64,000 bases of DNA from Tessaracoccus rhinocerotis (GCF_007197885.1 NZ_VKKG01000001.1:186001-250000); one strand, 5' to 3'. Counted from the first letter of the stretch, positions 17,349 through 26,916 are shown. The notes: generated by a model not told the origin, from the letters alone. Made by a program: numbers and translations.

Positions 17349-18325
17349 TGGAGATCCTCGCCTATCCGTTCATGCAGCGCGCGCTGCTGGCCGCCCTCCT
17401 CAGTGGCCTGATGGCCCCGGCCATCGGCATGTACATCGTGCAGCGCAAGCTGAGCCTGCTGGGCGACGGGCTGGGCCACGTCGCCATCATGGGCGTCGGC
17501 CTGGCGTTCCTCACAAACACCGCACCGCTGCAGATGGCCATCGTGGTCAGCGTGCTGGGCGCCGTCGCCGTCGAACTGGCCCGCCAGCACGGCAAGGCCT
17601 CGGGCGACCTGGGGCTGGCCATCCTGTTCTACGGCGGCCTGGCCTCCGGCGTGATGATGGCCGGCATCTCGGGACAGGGCCCTGCCGGGCTCTCGGCGTT
17701 CCTGTTCGGTTCCCTCACCTCCGTCAGCGGACCCGACCTGTGGGTGATCCTCGTGCTCGCCGTGGTGGTGCTCGTGCTCACCGTCGGCCTCTCGCAGCGC
17801 CTGTTCGCCGTCGCCGTGGACGAGGACTACGCAAAGGTCCTGGGCGTGCGGGTGAACCTGCTGAACCTGATGATCGTCGTGGTGGCTGCCGTCACCGTCA
17901 GCGTGTCGATGAGAACCGTCGGTCTGCTGCTGATCAGTGCACTGATGGTGATCCCGGTTGCCACCTCCCAGCAACTTTTCGTCGGCTTCAAGGCCGCCTT
18001 CTTCGGCGCCATGGGCATCGGGATGCTCGCTGCGCTGCTCGGCACGGTCGGCTCCTTCTACCTGGACACCGCCTCCGGCGCGACGATCGTCGTGGTCGCC
18101 ATCCTCCTGCTTGGTGTCTCGTGGATCGTCGCCGGTCCATTGCAGCGCAAGCGTAGGTTCATCCCCTATGTCGAGGACCATGGGGACCACGAGCACGAGC
18201 GGGCTGAGGGCCACGCCGCCTCCCCGCCCGCCGGCGCCCGCGTGATCCAGCACGGTGACCACCTCGACTACGTCCACGACGGACACAGACACGCCCGCCA
18301 CGGAGACCACTATGACGAGCACTGA
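17348..18325 (+). CDS. znuB: Zinc ABC transporter permease with His-rich tail
   Basis: A 325-residue ABC-3 type permease with about eight membrane helices and the cytoplasmic coupling motif region near GLGHVAIMGVGLAF. The last 50 residues form a cytosolic tail rich in His and Asp (DHGDHEHE, HGDHYDEH) that probably binds zinc; such tails are not universal in this family. The ATG at 17348 overlaps the upstream TGA; a GTG just before it is also possible. The 3' end overlaps zur by 14 bases. Confidence 0.93.
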   Translation: MEILAYPFMQRALLAALLSGLMAPAIGMYIVQRKLSLLGDGLGHVAIMGVGLAFLTNTAPLQMAIVVSVLGAVAVELARQHGKASGDLGLAILFYGGLASGVMMAGISGQGPAGLSAFLFGSLTSVSGPDLWVILVLAVVVLVLTVGLSQRLFAVAVDEDYAKVLGVRVNLLNLMIVVVAAVTVSVSMRTVGLLLISALMVIPVATSQQLFVGFKAAFFGAMGIGMLAALLGTVGSFYLDTASGATIVVVAILLLGVSWIVAGPLQRKRRFIPYVEDHGDHEHERAEGHAASPPAGARVIQHGDHLDYVHDGHRHARHGDHYDEH

Positions 18326-18737
18326 GCAGCCCACCAGCCCACCCACCCGCCACACCTGGCAGCGCGCCGCGGTGCGGGACCTGCTGGCCCGGATGGGCGA
18401 GTTCCGCACGGCCGCCCAGGTGCACGAGGACCTGCGCCGGCTCGGGGACAAGGTGGGCCTCGCCACGGTCTACCGTGCGCTGCAGGCAATGGCCGACTCC
18501 GGCGAGGTCGATGTCCTGCGCACCCCCGACGGGGAGGCCGCGTACCGTCGCTGCTCCACCGGGCACCACCACCACCTGGTGTGCCGGGAGTGCGGCGCCA
18601 CCGTGGAGATCGCGGCCGTCTCCGTGGAGCGGTGGGCCCACGACGTCGCCGCCGAGCACGGCTTCACCGACGCCGGCCACGAGATCGAGATCTTCGGCCT
18701 GTGCGCCGAGTGCTCAGCGCTCGAGGAACGGGATTGA
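18312..18737 (+). CDS. zur: Fur-family zinc uptake repressor
   Basis: A 141-residue Fur-family repressor with a winged helix (about residues 10-80, RTAAQVHEDLRRLGDKVGLATVYRAL) and a C-terminal dimerisation domain with the structural zinc pairs CRECG and CAEC and the metal-sensing run TGHHHHLVC. The zinc-transporter operon it closes makes Zur the best assignment rather than Fur or Nur. Being under the operon's Zur box would give autoregulation. Its last 24 bases overlap the convergent recO gene. Confidence 0.92.
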   Translation: MTSTEQPTSPPTRHTWQRAAVRDLLARMGEFRTAAQVHEDLRRLGDKVGLATVYRALQAMADSGEVDVLRTPDGEAAYRRCSTGHHHHLVCRECGATVEIAAVSVERWAHDVAAEHGFTDAGHEIEIFGLCAECSALEERD

Positions 18738-19439
18738 GCGCAGGCCACGGTCCATGTGCCAGCTCGCGAACGCCACCACGAGCCCGTGGCAGCGCCTCGC
18801 CACGCCCGGCTCCGTCCGGGAGACCGTCTCCCAGTCTCCTGTGAGCAACGCCGTCAGGTGGCGCAGGGAATCCTGGTCGACCCGGGCCGACGACGGGGGC
18901 CGGCAGCGGACGCACACGGTGCCGCCGCCCTGCGGGTTGAACCAGCCGACGTCGTCGACCGACCCGCAGCCCGAGCAGCTCTCCAGCACGACGGCCCAGC
19001 CCGCGATCGCAAGCGACCTCAGCAGGTAGGAGTCCACCACCGCGTTGGGCGACATGTCCGCACGGTTCATCGCCAACAAGGCACCCAGCAGCAGCCGGTA
19101 CTGCTGCAGCGCAGGCACGCCGTCCTCGGCGACCAGCCGCTCCGCGGTCTCGACCAGCACCTGGCCCGCGGTGAAGCGGTCGTAGTCCAGCCCGAGCTGG
19201 CTCGGGTGGAGGGTCTCGACCTGCGTGACCACCTCGAGGCTGCCGCGACCCTCCGCGAACTGGATGTCCACGTGGCTGAACGGCTCCAGCCGGGAGCCGA
19301 ACTTGCTGCTGGTGCGGCGCACCCCCTTCGCGACGGCGCGCACCTTGCCATGGGCGCGCGTGAGGAGGCAGATGATGCGGTCGGCCTCACCGAGTTGGTA
19401 GGTGCGCAGCACAACTGCCTCGTCACGATAGGTCGCCAC
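18714..19439 (-). CDS. recO: DNA repair protein RecO
   Basis: A 241-residue recombination mediator that helps load RecA on SSB-coated single-stranded DNA. The N-terminal OB fold opens with the conserved YRDEAVVLRTYQLGEADRII, and a zinc ribbon follows (CSGCG then CVRC at about residues 160-179). The neighbouring uppS gene is divergent, and leuA and era lie on the far side of the 20.3-21.0 kb unit. Its 3' end overlaps zur tail to tail by 24 bases. Confidence 0.94.
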   Translation of the reverse strand: MATYRDEAVVLRTYQLGEADRIICLLTRAHGKVRAVAKGVRRTSSKFGSRLEPFSHVDIQFAEGRGSLEVVTQVETLHPSQLGLDYDRFTAGQVLVETAERLVAEDGVPALQQYRLLLGALLAMNRADMSPNAVVDSYLLRSLAIAGWAVVLESCSGCGSVDDVGWFNPQGGGTVCVRCRPPSSARVDQDSLRHLTALLTGDWETVSRTEPGVARRCHGLVVAFASWHMDRGLRSIPFLER

Positions 19440-19488
19440 GCGCCCCAGTCTACGAGCCGGCGCCGACGGCTCCCGGTAGGCTCGCAGG

Positions 19489-20253
19489 GTGGCAGACTCC
19501 TACCGGCTCCCGCCCCCTCACCCGAGCGGCGCGACCGCCCCGAAGATCCCGGCGAAGGCGCTGCCAAGGCACGTCGCGATCGTGATGGACGGCAACGGGC
19601 GCTGGGCCAAGCAGCGGGGCATGAAGCGCACGGAGGGCCACGCCCGGGGTGAGGGAGCCCTGCTGGATGTGATCCACGGAGCGCTGGAGATGGGCATCCC
19701 GTACCTCTCCGCGTACGCCTTCTCCACGGAGAACTGGAAGCGCTCCCCCGACGAGGTCCGCTGGCTGATGGGCTTCAACCGCGACGTCATCCACCGCCGC
19801 CGCGACGAGCTCGACGCCATGGGTGTTCGGATCCGCTGGGCCGGCCGTCGTCCCCGCCTGTGGGGCTCCGTCATCAAGGAGCTCGAGTCCGCCGAGGAAC
19901 AGAGCAAGGACAACACCAAGCTGACCCTGCAGTTCTGCGTGAACTACGGGGGGCGGGCGGAGATCGTCGACGCCGCACGGGAGATCGCCCGGCAGGCCGC
20001 CGCCGGCAACCTGGACCCCGAGCGACTGACCGAGGCCCGGTTCGCCAAGTTCCTCGACGAGCCCGAGATCCCCGACGTCGACCTGTTCCTGCGCAGCTCC
20101 GGTGAGCAGCGCACCTCCAACTTCCTGCTGTGGCAGTCCGCCTACGCAGAGTTCATCTTCCTCGATCGGCTGTGGCCCGACTTCGACCGTCGTGACCTCT
20201 GGGCGGCCGTCGAGCAGTACAGCTCCCGCGAGCGCCGGTTCGGCAGCGCCTGA
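19489..20253 (+). CDS. uppS: Isoprenyl transferase (cis-polyprenyl diphosphate synthase)
   Basis: A 254-residue enzyme elongating isoprenyl diphosphates in cis to make the lipid carrier for cell-wall synthesis. The catalytic aspartate is D34 in [16 protein letters not shown], and the C-terminal substrate-binding motif [18 protein letters not shown] is complete. The GTG at 19489 starts the only sensible N terminus. It is divergent from recO across 49 bases, a typical actinobacterial pairing. The chain length of the product is not predictable. Confidence 0.95.
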   Translation: MADSYRLPPPHPSGATAPKIPAKALPRHVAIVMDGNGRWAKQRGMKRTEGHARGEGALLDVIHGALEMGIPYLSAYAFSTENWKRSPDEVRWLMGFNRDVIHRRRDELDAMGVRIRWAGRRPRLWGSVIKELESAEEQSKDNTKLTLQFCVNYGGRAEIVDAAREIARQAAAGNLDPERLTEARFAKFLDEPEIPDVDLFLRSSGEQRTSNFLLWQSAYAEFIFLDRLWPDFDRRDLWAAVEQYSSRERRFGSA

Positions 20254-20306
20254 GCCCGGCCCCGGCCCGTCTCGCGCGACACGGCTGGGGAGTTGGCGCG
20301 GAGTCC

Positions 20307-20336
20307 TTGACGCCCCTCGTCGGGGCGGAGTAGTGT
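20307..20336 (+). promoter_or_regulatory. Strong sigma-70 promoter with inverted repeat in the spacer
   Basis: TTGACG (20307-20312) and TAGTGT (20331-20336) are 18 bases apart. The spacer carries the inverted repeat CGCCCC-TCGTC-GGGGCG, a possible operator. It would begin a transcript about 55 bases before the 41-residue peptide gene. Confidence 0.65.
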
Positions 20337-20397
20337 CAACCCCCGATCGACCTGACCGGGACGGTCGCGCACCGCGAGACGAGAGGAGGGGATCCTG

Positions 20398-20523
20398 ATG
20401 GACATCACCCAGGCTCCCACCACCAAGGCCACCGCGTCCGGCCCCGTCCGCAATGCCGCCACCGTCTCCACCATTTGCATCTCGGTCCTCGGCGTCCGCA
20501 CCTCCGGTACGTACCAGGCGTAA
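20398..20523 (+). CDS. 41-residue peptide, possible stalling leader peptide
   Basis: A short gene behind a very strong ribosome binding site (GAGGAGGGG, ending 6 bases before the ATG) and the good promoter at 20307. The product starts MDITQAPTTKATASG and ends STICISVLGVRTSGTYQA; the second half is hydrophobic, with Ile, Cys, Val and Leu clustered, and Tyr, Gln and Ala at the end. There is no recognisable signal peptide or known RiPP recognition pattern. A hairpin follows the stop codon by 15 bases, and a 94-residue protein gene follows 206 bases downstream. The layout suggests a regulatory leader peptide whose translation or stalling controls the downstream gene; a functional small protein is the alternative. 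I do not recognise the sequence. Confidence 0.6.
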   Translation: MDITQAPTTKATASGPVRNAATVSTICISVLGVRTSGTYQA

Positions 20524-20538
20524 GGCCGCGCCACCGCC

Positions 20539-20556
20539 GCGTCTCTGAGGAGACGC
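20539..20556 (+). promoter_or_regulatory. Hairpin after the 41-residue peptide gene
   Basis: GCGTCTC and GAGACGC form a perfect 7-bp stem with a TGAG loop. The left arm can alternatively pair with GAGACG at 20376-20381, directly in front of the peptide's ribosome binding site, so two exclusive structures are possible. No U-run follows, arguing against a simple intrinsic terminator. Confidence 0.5.
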
Positions 20557-20729
20557 ACCACTCCATGTGAACAGATGGGCTTCGTTGCCCGTCGTCTCCC
20601 ACCCCCTGCATGCCCCGAGGGCGACCCGGAGCGATCCTGCGTCCGTCCGTCGAGCATGCGCGTCATCTCCCCACGTCTTCCGGTGACGACTGGCGTCCCC
20701 GGCAACCAACACCAACCGAAGGAAACATC

Positions 20730-21014
20730 GTGAACACGATGCACGTGCCCGAAACCGCCCACCCTCCTGAACAGCTCGTGACCGCAGCCGCGCTCACCGA
20801 GTTGCCCTCGATCCCTGGTGCCACGCTGACTGATCGCATCTCGATGCGCATCGGCCTGTGGCTGCTGCTGCGCGGGGCCCGCAACGCAGCCCGGGACGAG
20901 CAGGACCGACGAGAAAACGAGCTCGAGCGCATCTCTGATGCGGCCCGGGCCGAACACACCGACGGGGTCGCCCGCGCCTGGCTCCAGGGCGCCCAGTCCC
21001 CCGAGCCGCGATGA
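20730..21014 (+). CDS. Unknown small protein, 94 aa
   Basis: A 94-residue protein starting at a GTG eight bases after GAAGGAAA. The middle contains an amphipathic or weakly hydrophobic helix (RISMRIGLWLLLRGARNAAR, about residues 37-56), followed by a highly charged helix (DEQDRRENELERISDAARAE). It has no cysteine, so it is not a WhiB protein. The LWLLLR patch may associate with the membrane. It is the only clear gene downstream of the promoter and leader peptide, ending 11 bases before a strong hairpin. The function is unknown. Confidence 0.65.
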   Translation: MNTMHVPETAHPPEQLVTAAALTELPSIPGATLTDRISMRIGLWLLLRGARNAARDEQDRRENELERISDAARAEHTDGVARAWLQGAQSPEPR

Positions 21015-21025
21015 GCACCGGAATC

Positions 21026-21057
21026 GTGTCGGGGAGTGCAGCAGCACTCCCCGACAC
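21026..21057. terminator. Strong hairpin, probable terminator of the 94-aa gene
   Basis: GTGTCGGGGAGTGC pairs perfectly with GCACTCCCCGACAC over an AGCA loop (14 bp). It follows the 94-residue gene stop by 11 bases. No U-run is visible; it lies between convergent genes and may also serve leuA. Confidence 0.7.
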
Positions 21058-21220
21058 CCCCAGTCGAGCGGAACCTCGGGCCGCGACTACGATCCCGTGG
21101 TGACAGCGGTCCGCGACACGCCGACAACCGGTTCCAGTAGCGCTCAGAAAGCGTATTCTCGCGGAGGCTGGTCACCACACCACGGCGCGCGCAGGACCGG
21201 TCGAAGTGGCAGCGGCCGCC

Positions 21221-22972
<1,752 letters not shown>

Positions 22973-23008
22973 TCAGCTGGTGTGGTGGGCGCCAGGCACG
23001 ACGAGACT

Positions 23009-23057
23009 CCGCAGCGAGGGGGCTGGCTGTTCCATTCAGGAGCGGGCCCCGCTGCGG
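23009..23057 (-). promoter_or_regulatory. leuA attenuator hairpin
   Basis: On the minus strand CCGCAGCG (plus 23050-23057) pairs with CGCTGCGG (plus 23009-23016), and a GGGC/GCCC pair continues inside. The 5' arm overlaps the codons directly after the three leader Leu codons. A ribosome stalled at those codons would cover the arm and prevent folding, letting transcription or translation reach leuA. Confidence 0.6.
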
Positions 23058-23086
23058 CAACCAAGGAGCAGGAACTGCTGTGCCAC
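23036..23086 (-). CDS. leuA leader peptide, 16 aa, Leu-rich
   Basis: A 16-residue frame, GTG start, reading (V/M)AQQFLLLGCRSGARS, with three consecutive and different leucine codons (CTG CTC CTT). It starts only 7 bases after a TAAAGT -10 element, so the mRNA is probably leaderless. It ends 75 bases before leuA. Leucine-codon leader peptides controlling leuA are known in Actinobacteria; this one fits that design with the hairpin at 23009-23057. Confidence 0.7.
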   Translation of the reverse strand: MAQQFLLLGCRSGARS

Positions 23087-23093
23087 GAACGCG

Positions 23094-23122
23094 ACTTTAG
23101 GCCCCGAGGGGGCCATCGGCAA
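23094..23122 (-). promoter_or_regulatory. leuA leader promoter
   Basis: On the minus strand TTGCCG (plus 23117-23122) is followed after 17 bases by TAAAGT (plus 23094-23099). The spacer contains the inverted repeat GGCCCC-CTC-GGGGCC, similar in position to the one in the promoter at 20307. Confidence 0.7.
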
Positions 23123-23174
23123 GCGCGACCCGCGATGTGGACGCCACCGCGGCCGCGGCAGCCGCGTCGTTTGC

Positions 23175-24116
23175 TCAGAAACCGAGCCGGTTCAGGTACT
23201 TGGCGTCGCGCTGCCATTCCTTGAGGACCTTCACGTGGAGGCTCAGGTGCACCGGGGTGCCCAGCAGCCGGTTGATCTGGTGACGAGCCTGCGTGCCGAT
23301 GTCCTTCAACCGTGCCCCGCGGTGGCCGATCACGATGCCCTTCTGGGAATCGCGCTCCACCACGATGGTGGCGAAGACGTCCAGCAGGGGCTTGTCCTCC
23401 GGGCGGTCGGCACGGGGCAGGATCTCGTCGATCATGACTGCAATGGAGTGCGGCAGCTCGTCACGGACGCCCTCGAGCGCCGCCTCGCGGATCAGTTCCG
23501 CGATCAGCGTCTCTTCGGGCTCGTCGGTGATCTCGCCCTCCGGGTACCAGGCCGGCCCCTCGGGCAGCAGGTCCAGCAGGACTCGCTCCACGTCGTCGAG
23601 CTGGTCGCCGAGCTCGGCGGAGCAGGGCACGACCGCCGCCCAGTCGATGCCGAGCTCCTCGCCCAGCTTCGCGATGTCCACCAGGTGGGAGAGGACCCTG
23701 TCCTTGGAGACGAGGTCGGTCTTCGTGGCGATCGCGATGACCTTCGGCTTGTTCTCGAGCTCGGCGATCTGCTTGGCGATGAAGGTGTCTCCGGGGCCGA
23801 TCCGCTGGTCGCACGGCAGGCAGATGCCGACGATGTCGACCTCGCTCCAGGTGTCCTTCACGAGGTCGTTGAGGCGTTCACCGAGCAGTGTGCGCGGTTT
23901 GTGCAGGCCAGGGGTGTCGATGAGCACCAACTGCCCGTCGGGTCGCGTGATGATGCCGCGGACCACGTGGCGCGTGGTTTGCGGCTTCGACGAGGCGATA
24001 GCGATCTTCTGGCCCACGAGCGCGTTGGTGAGGGTTGACTTCCCGGCGTTCGGGCGGCCCACGAAGCAAGCGAAGCCCGATCGGAAGCCCTGCTCGGGGG
24101 TCTGGTTCTCAGTCAT
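23175..24116 (-). CDS. era: GTPase Era
   Basis: A 313-residue Ras-like GTPase with a C-terminal KH domain, needed for 30S ribosome assembly by binding the 3' end of 16S rRNA. G1 GRPNAGKST, G3 DTPGL and G4 TKTD are all present, and the KH region includes RDSQKGIVIGHRGARLKDIG near the end. It lies between the CNNM/CorC gene and leuA in the conserved actinobacterial chain. Confidence 0.97.
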   Translation of the reverse strand: MTENQTPEQGFRSGFACFVGRPNAGKSTLTNALVGQKIAIASSKPQTTRHVVRGIITRPDGQLVLIDTPGLHKPRTLLGERLNDLVKDTWSEVDIVGICLPCDQRIGPGDTFIAKQIAELENKPKVIAIATKTDLVSKDRVLSHLVDIAKLGEELGIDWAAVVPCSAELGDQLDDVERVLLDLLPEGPAWYPEGEITDEPEETLIAELIREAALEGVRDELPHSIAVMIDEILPRADRPEDKPLLDVFATIVVERDSQKGIVIGHRGARLKDIGTQARHQINRLLGTPVHLSLHVKVLKEWQRDAKYLNRLGF

Positions 24117-24261
24117 GATCCGCCGAGTCTATCGGACCCGTCATCCCGGGGGCTTCGTGGCAACCGGTGCGATGTGAGGTGTTTCGACGATCTGCCTGTG
24201 TCGGCACCCGTCGGGGTCTAGTGTCGGAAGAACCACTGATTCAGATGGACGGAGGATTGTC

Positions 24262-24933
24262 ATGCCGGACTGGCCGATTTGGGTGTGGGTAGTGATTGCG
24301 GTGGTGGTGCTTGCCATCATCATCGCCATCGTCGTGGCCGCGACACGCGGCAGCAAGGGCGCGAGGATCGAGCGCGCCGAGCAACTCCGCGCCAGGGCGC
24401 ACGAGGACGACAGGATCGTCTCCGCCCGCAAGGAAAGGGCGGACGGACTCGCCGCACGAGCCGAGGCCGTGCGCGAGGAGGCGCGTTCCGAGGGTGCGCG
24501 CGCCGACAGCCTCAGGCGGGAGGCCGAGGCCGCGGAGGAGCGCTCTGCCAGGGCCGCGGAGGAGGCTCAGCTCCGCGACGAGGAGGCCCAACACAGCAAC
24601 GAGAAACTGGGTGAAGCAGTCCAGGAGCGGGACCGGAGACTGCACCGGGCCGACGAGCTCGACCCGCGCACCGACGCCGACGACGGGCGTCATCGACGCG
24701 ATGACCGCGACTCCACCCTCGGGGGGCGCGACGTCCACCGCGGGGACGACCTCCACGGCGACGACAACCTCCGCCGCGACGACGACATCCGCCGTGACGA
24801 CCTCGGTCGCGACGACGAACTCCGCCGTGACGACCGGGACGTCCTGCCCGATGACCACGACGCACCCCGCGACGAGCAGGGCCGACGTCTGGACCCCTAC
24901 GGGAACCCGATCGACCCCGACCAGAGGAACTGA
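24262..24933 (+). CDS. Membrane-anchored coiled-coil protein with Arg/Asp repeat tail
   Basis: A 223-residue protein of unknown function. Residues 5-29 form one hydrophobic helix (WVWVVIAVVVLAIIIAIVVAAT), then a long Ala/Glu/Arg-rich coiled coil (about 35-125) and a tail made of repeated charged units such as LRRDDDIRRDDLGRDDELRRDD (shown here only in part: RRDD recurs at least three times). The N terminus would anchor it so that the coiled coil lies on one side of the membrane. A GGAGGA site precedes the ATG by 6 bases. It is convergent with the CorC-like gene by 4 bases. The tail is low complexity and may vary in length. Confidence 0.7.
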   Translation: MPDWPIWVWVVIAVVVLAIIIAIVVAATRGSKGARIERAEQLRARAHEDDRIVSARKERADGLAARAEAVREEARSEGARADSLRREAEAAEERSARAAEEAQLRDEEAQHSNEKLGEAVQERDRRLHRADELDPRTDADDGRHRRDDRDSTLGGRDVHRGDDLHGDDNLRRDDDIRRDDLGRDDELRRDDRDVLPDDHDAPRDEQGRRLDPYGNPIDPDQRN

Positions 24934-24937
24934 CAGC

Positions 24938-26254
24938 TCAGTCCGCGTCTGATCCGGCCTCGTCGGGCGTCGGCTCCAGGTCCTCCTCGGTGAGGCGACG
25001 GACCAGCACGGTCCCCACCTGGTGGCGGCGCCCGACGGCTCGGTCGGCGACCATCTCGATGCCGTCGTGGACCACCATCGAACCGGGGATGGGCACGAGG
25101 TTCAGCAGCTTGGCCATGAGCCCGCCGACGGTCTCGACGTCCTCGTCGTCCCAATCACGGTCGAACAGGTCTCCGCACTCGTCCAGCGGCAGGCGGGACG
25201 AGACGCGGTACCGGCCGTCGTCGAGGGGGACGACGGCCTCGATCTCGTCGTCGTACTCGTCGACGATCTCGCCAACGATCTCCTCGACGATGTCCTCCAT
25301 GGTCACGAGGCCAGCGGTGCCGCCGAACTCGTCGATGACCACCACGAGGTGCGAGTGGGTCACCTGCATCTCCCGCAGCAGGTCTGCGGCCGGCTTCGAG
25401 TCGGGGACGAAGGAGGCGGGCCGCATGTGGTCCCCCACCGTCTCGAGCTTCTCCGCGTCTGGGTAGTCGTAGATGCGGCGCATCACGTCCTTGAGGTAGA
25501 CGATCCCCTGCACGTCGTCGATTCCGCCCTCGCCCACGACGGGGATCCTGGAGAAGCCCGAGCGCAGGGACAGTGACAGGAGCTGGCGCAGGGTCCGCTC
25601 CAGCGGCACGAAGACCATGTCGGGGCGCGGCACCATCACCTCCTTCACGAGGGTGTCACCGAGCTCGAAGACGGAGTGGATCATCTTCGACTCCTCGGCC
25701 TCGATCAGGTCGTTCGCCTCGGCCAGGTCCACGTACTCACGCAGCTCCGCCTCGGAGGCGAACGGCCCGTCGGCGAACCCACGACCGGGAGTCAAGGCGT
25801 TGCCGATCAGCACCAGGATCGCGGTCACCGGCCCGAGGAGTGTGGTGAGGACGGAGACCGGCAGAGCGAAGGCACGCATCACCCCCTCGGGGCGCTGCCG
25901 CCCGATGGTGCGCGGCGCGACCCCCCAGAAGATGAAAGAGACCAGCAGCATGCTTCCGATCGTCAGACCCAGCCTGGGCCACAGGCCCTGGACGTTGTCG
26001 AACACGACCAGCGCCACGAGCAAGACGGTTGCCGTCTCGAGCAGCATCCGCGTGAACATGACGGCGTTGATCGACGGCGCCGGGTCCTGCGCGATCTGCT
26101 GGATCCGTCCGGCGCCCGGGACCGCCTCCTCGACCATCTTGTCCGCGCGTCCCCGCGAGAGGGTGGACAGTGCCGTCTCAACGGCCGCCAGGCCCGATGC
26201 GAACACTGCGCTGACCAACGCGACGACCAGTGTGGTCCACTCCGCCTGCGTCAC
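24938..26254 (-). CDS. CNNM/CorC-family membrane protein with CBS domains
   Basis: A 438-residue protein with an N-terminal CNNM transmembrane domain (about residues 5-150), two CBS domains (about 200-330; VPRPDMVFVPLE and FSRIPVVGE) and a C-terminal transporter-associated domain. This family is variously annotated as hemolysin-like, magnesium and cobalt efflux (CorC) or CNNM magnesium transporter. It is next to era, ybeY and phoH in many Actinobacteria. Here it is separated from ybeY by a secreted protein and an amino acid permease gene. Confidence 0.9.
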   Translation of the reverse strand: MTQAEWTTLVVALVSAVFASGLAAVETALSTLSRGRADKMVEEAVPGAGRIQQIAQDPAPSINAVMFTRMLLETATVLLVALVVFDNVQGLWPRLGLTIGSMLLVSFIFWGVAPRTIGRQRPEGVMRAFALPVSVLTTLLGPVTAILVLIGNALTPGRGFADGPFASEAELREYVDLAEANDLIEAEESKMIHSVFELGDTLVKEVMVPRPDMVFVPLERTLRQLLSLSLRSGFSRIPVVGEGGIDDVQGIVYLKDVMRRIYDYPDAEKLETVGDHMRPASFVPDSKPAADLLREMQVTHSHLVVVIDEFGGTAGLVTMEDIVEEIVGEIVDEYDDEIEAVVPLDDGRYRVSSRLPLDECGDLFDRDWDDEDVETVGGLMAKLLNLVPIPGSMVVHDGIEMVADRAVGRRHQVGTVLVRRLTEEDLEPTPDEAGSDAD

Positions 26255-26288
26255 GGTGGGTGATCAACTCATCTCTGCCGAGAGGGAA

Positions 26289-26325
26289 AAGGGCTGCCCC
26301 AGTCTATCCGACCGGGGCAGCCCTT
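26289..26325 (-). terminator. Intrinsic terminator of the 26338-26916 gene
   Basis: AAGGGCTGCCCC pairs perfectly with GGGGCAGCCCTT over a 13-base loop. Read on the minus strand it is followed by TTTTCCCTCT, giving a U-tract, so it terminates transcription coming from the secreted protein gene. Confidence 0.85.
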
Positions 26326-26337
26326 CGGGGATCACCT

Positions 26338-26916
26338 TCAGGAGAAGCGGACCATGTTGTTCAGCACCCACTTCTGGACCAGCTCGAACTGGCTCGACCC
26401 TGCGGTCACGGGCTGCCAGACGTCGGCCCACACGTAGCTGCGACAGCCGCCGCGACCAGTCGTCGCGTTGTCGCACTCGGTGGTCCACTGGCGGCCGTCC
26501 TCCGCGGTCCAGGCGCCGTTGCGGGCGAGCGGGCCCACAGTCATACTTGCCCCGGTTCCACCGGGCAGGATCTCGCGTCGGGGCACGGGAGGATTGGAAA
26601 CACTGGCCGGGTAGTACCAGGTGCAGCTGTCTGCGTTGGAGAGAGTGTCGGACGTGGTGACGATCTCGCGATTGGGTGCCGTGGCGTCCGTGGTCTCGAA
26701 GCGGAACTTAAGGGTGACCACGTCGCCCACCTCGTACGCCGACTTCTGGGGCGCCACCGAAGAGATCCGATACTGGCCGTACTGCCCGGGGACCCATTCA
26801 CCGACCTCTGCCGCCCTGGCCAAGCTCGGCGCCCCGAACGGGACGGCAAGACTGATCGCAGTCACGACTGCCGTCAGTAGAATCAGTAATTTCGGCGTTC
26901 GCCTCGTAGCACGCAT
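26338..26916 (-). CDS. Secreted protein of unknown function
   Basis: A 192-residue protein with a classical signal peptide (residues 1-36, twin-Arg-like RRTPK then a hydrophobic core, cleavage after ARA). The mature part has four cysteines likely forming disulfides (CTWYYP, CDNATTGRGGC) and beta-rich sequence but no domain I recognise. The ATG at 26916 is chosen because GGAGG lies 7 bases upstream; it gives a normal signal peptide. It has its own terminator and no operon partners. The gene lies between conserved backbone genes and looks like an accessory insertion. Confidence 0.75.
   Translation of the reverse strand: MRATRRTPKLLILLTAVVTAISLAVPFGAPSLARAAEVGEWVPGQYGQYRISSVAPQKSAYEVGDVVTLKFRFETTDATAPNREIVTTSDTLSNADSCTWYYPASVSNPPVPRREILPGGTGASMTVGPLARNGAWTAEDGRQWTTECDNATTGRGGCRSYVWADVWQPVTAGSSQFELVQKWVLNNMVRFS

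Noticed and set aside
20398-20523. RiPP precursor peptide
   Set aside because: Only one Cys, no double-glycine or recognisable leader motif, and no modifying enzyme, protease or transporter nearby.
20734-21014. WhiB-type regulator encoded by the 94-residue gene, with the 41-residue peptide as a whiB7-like leader
   Set aside because: The protein has no cysteine, so the iron-sulfur site required by WhiB proteins is absent.
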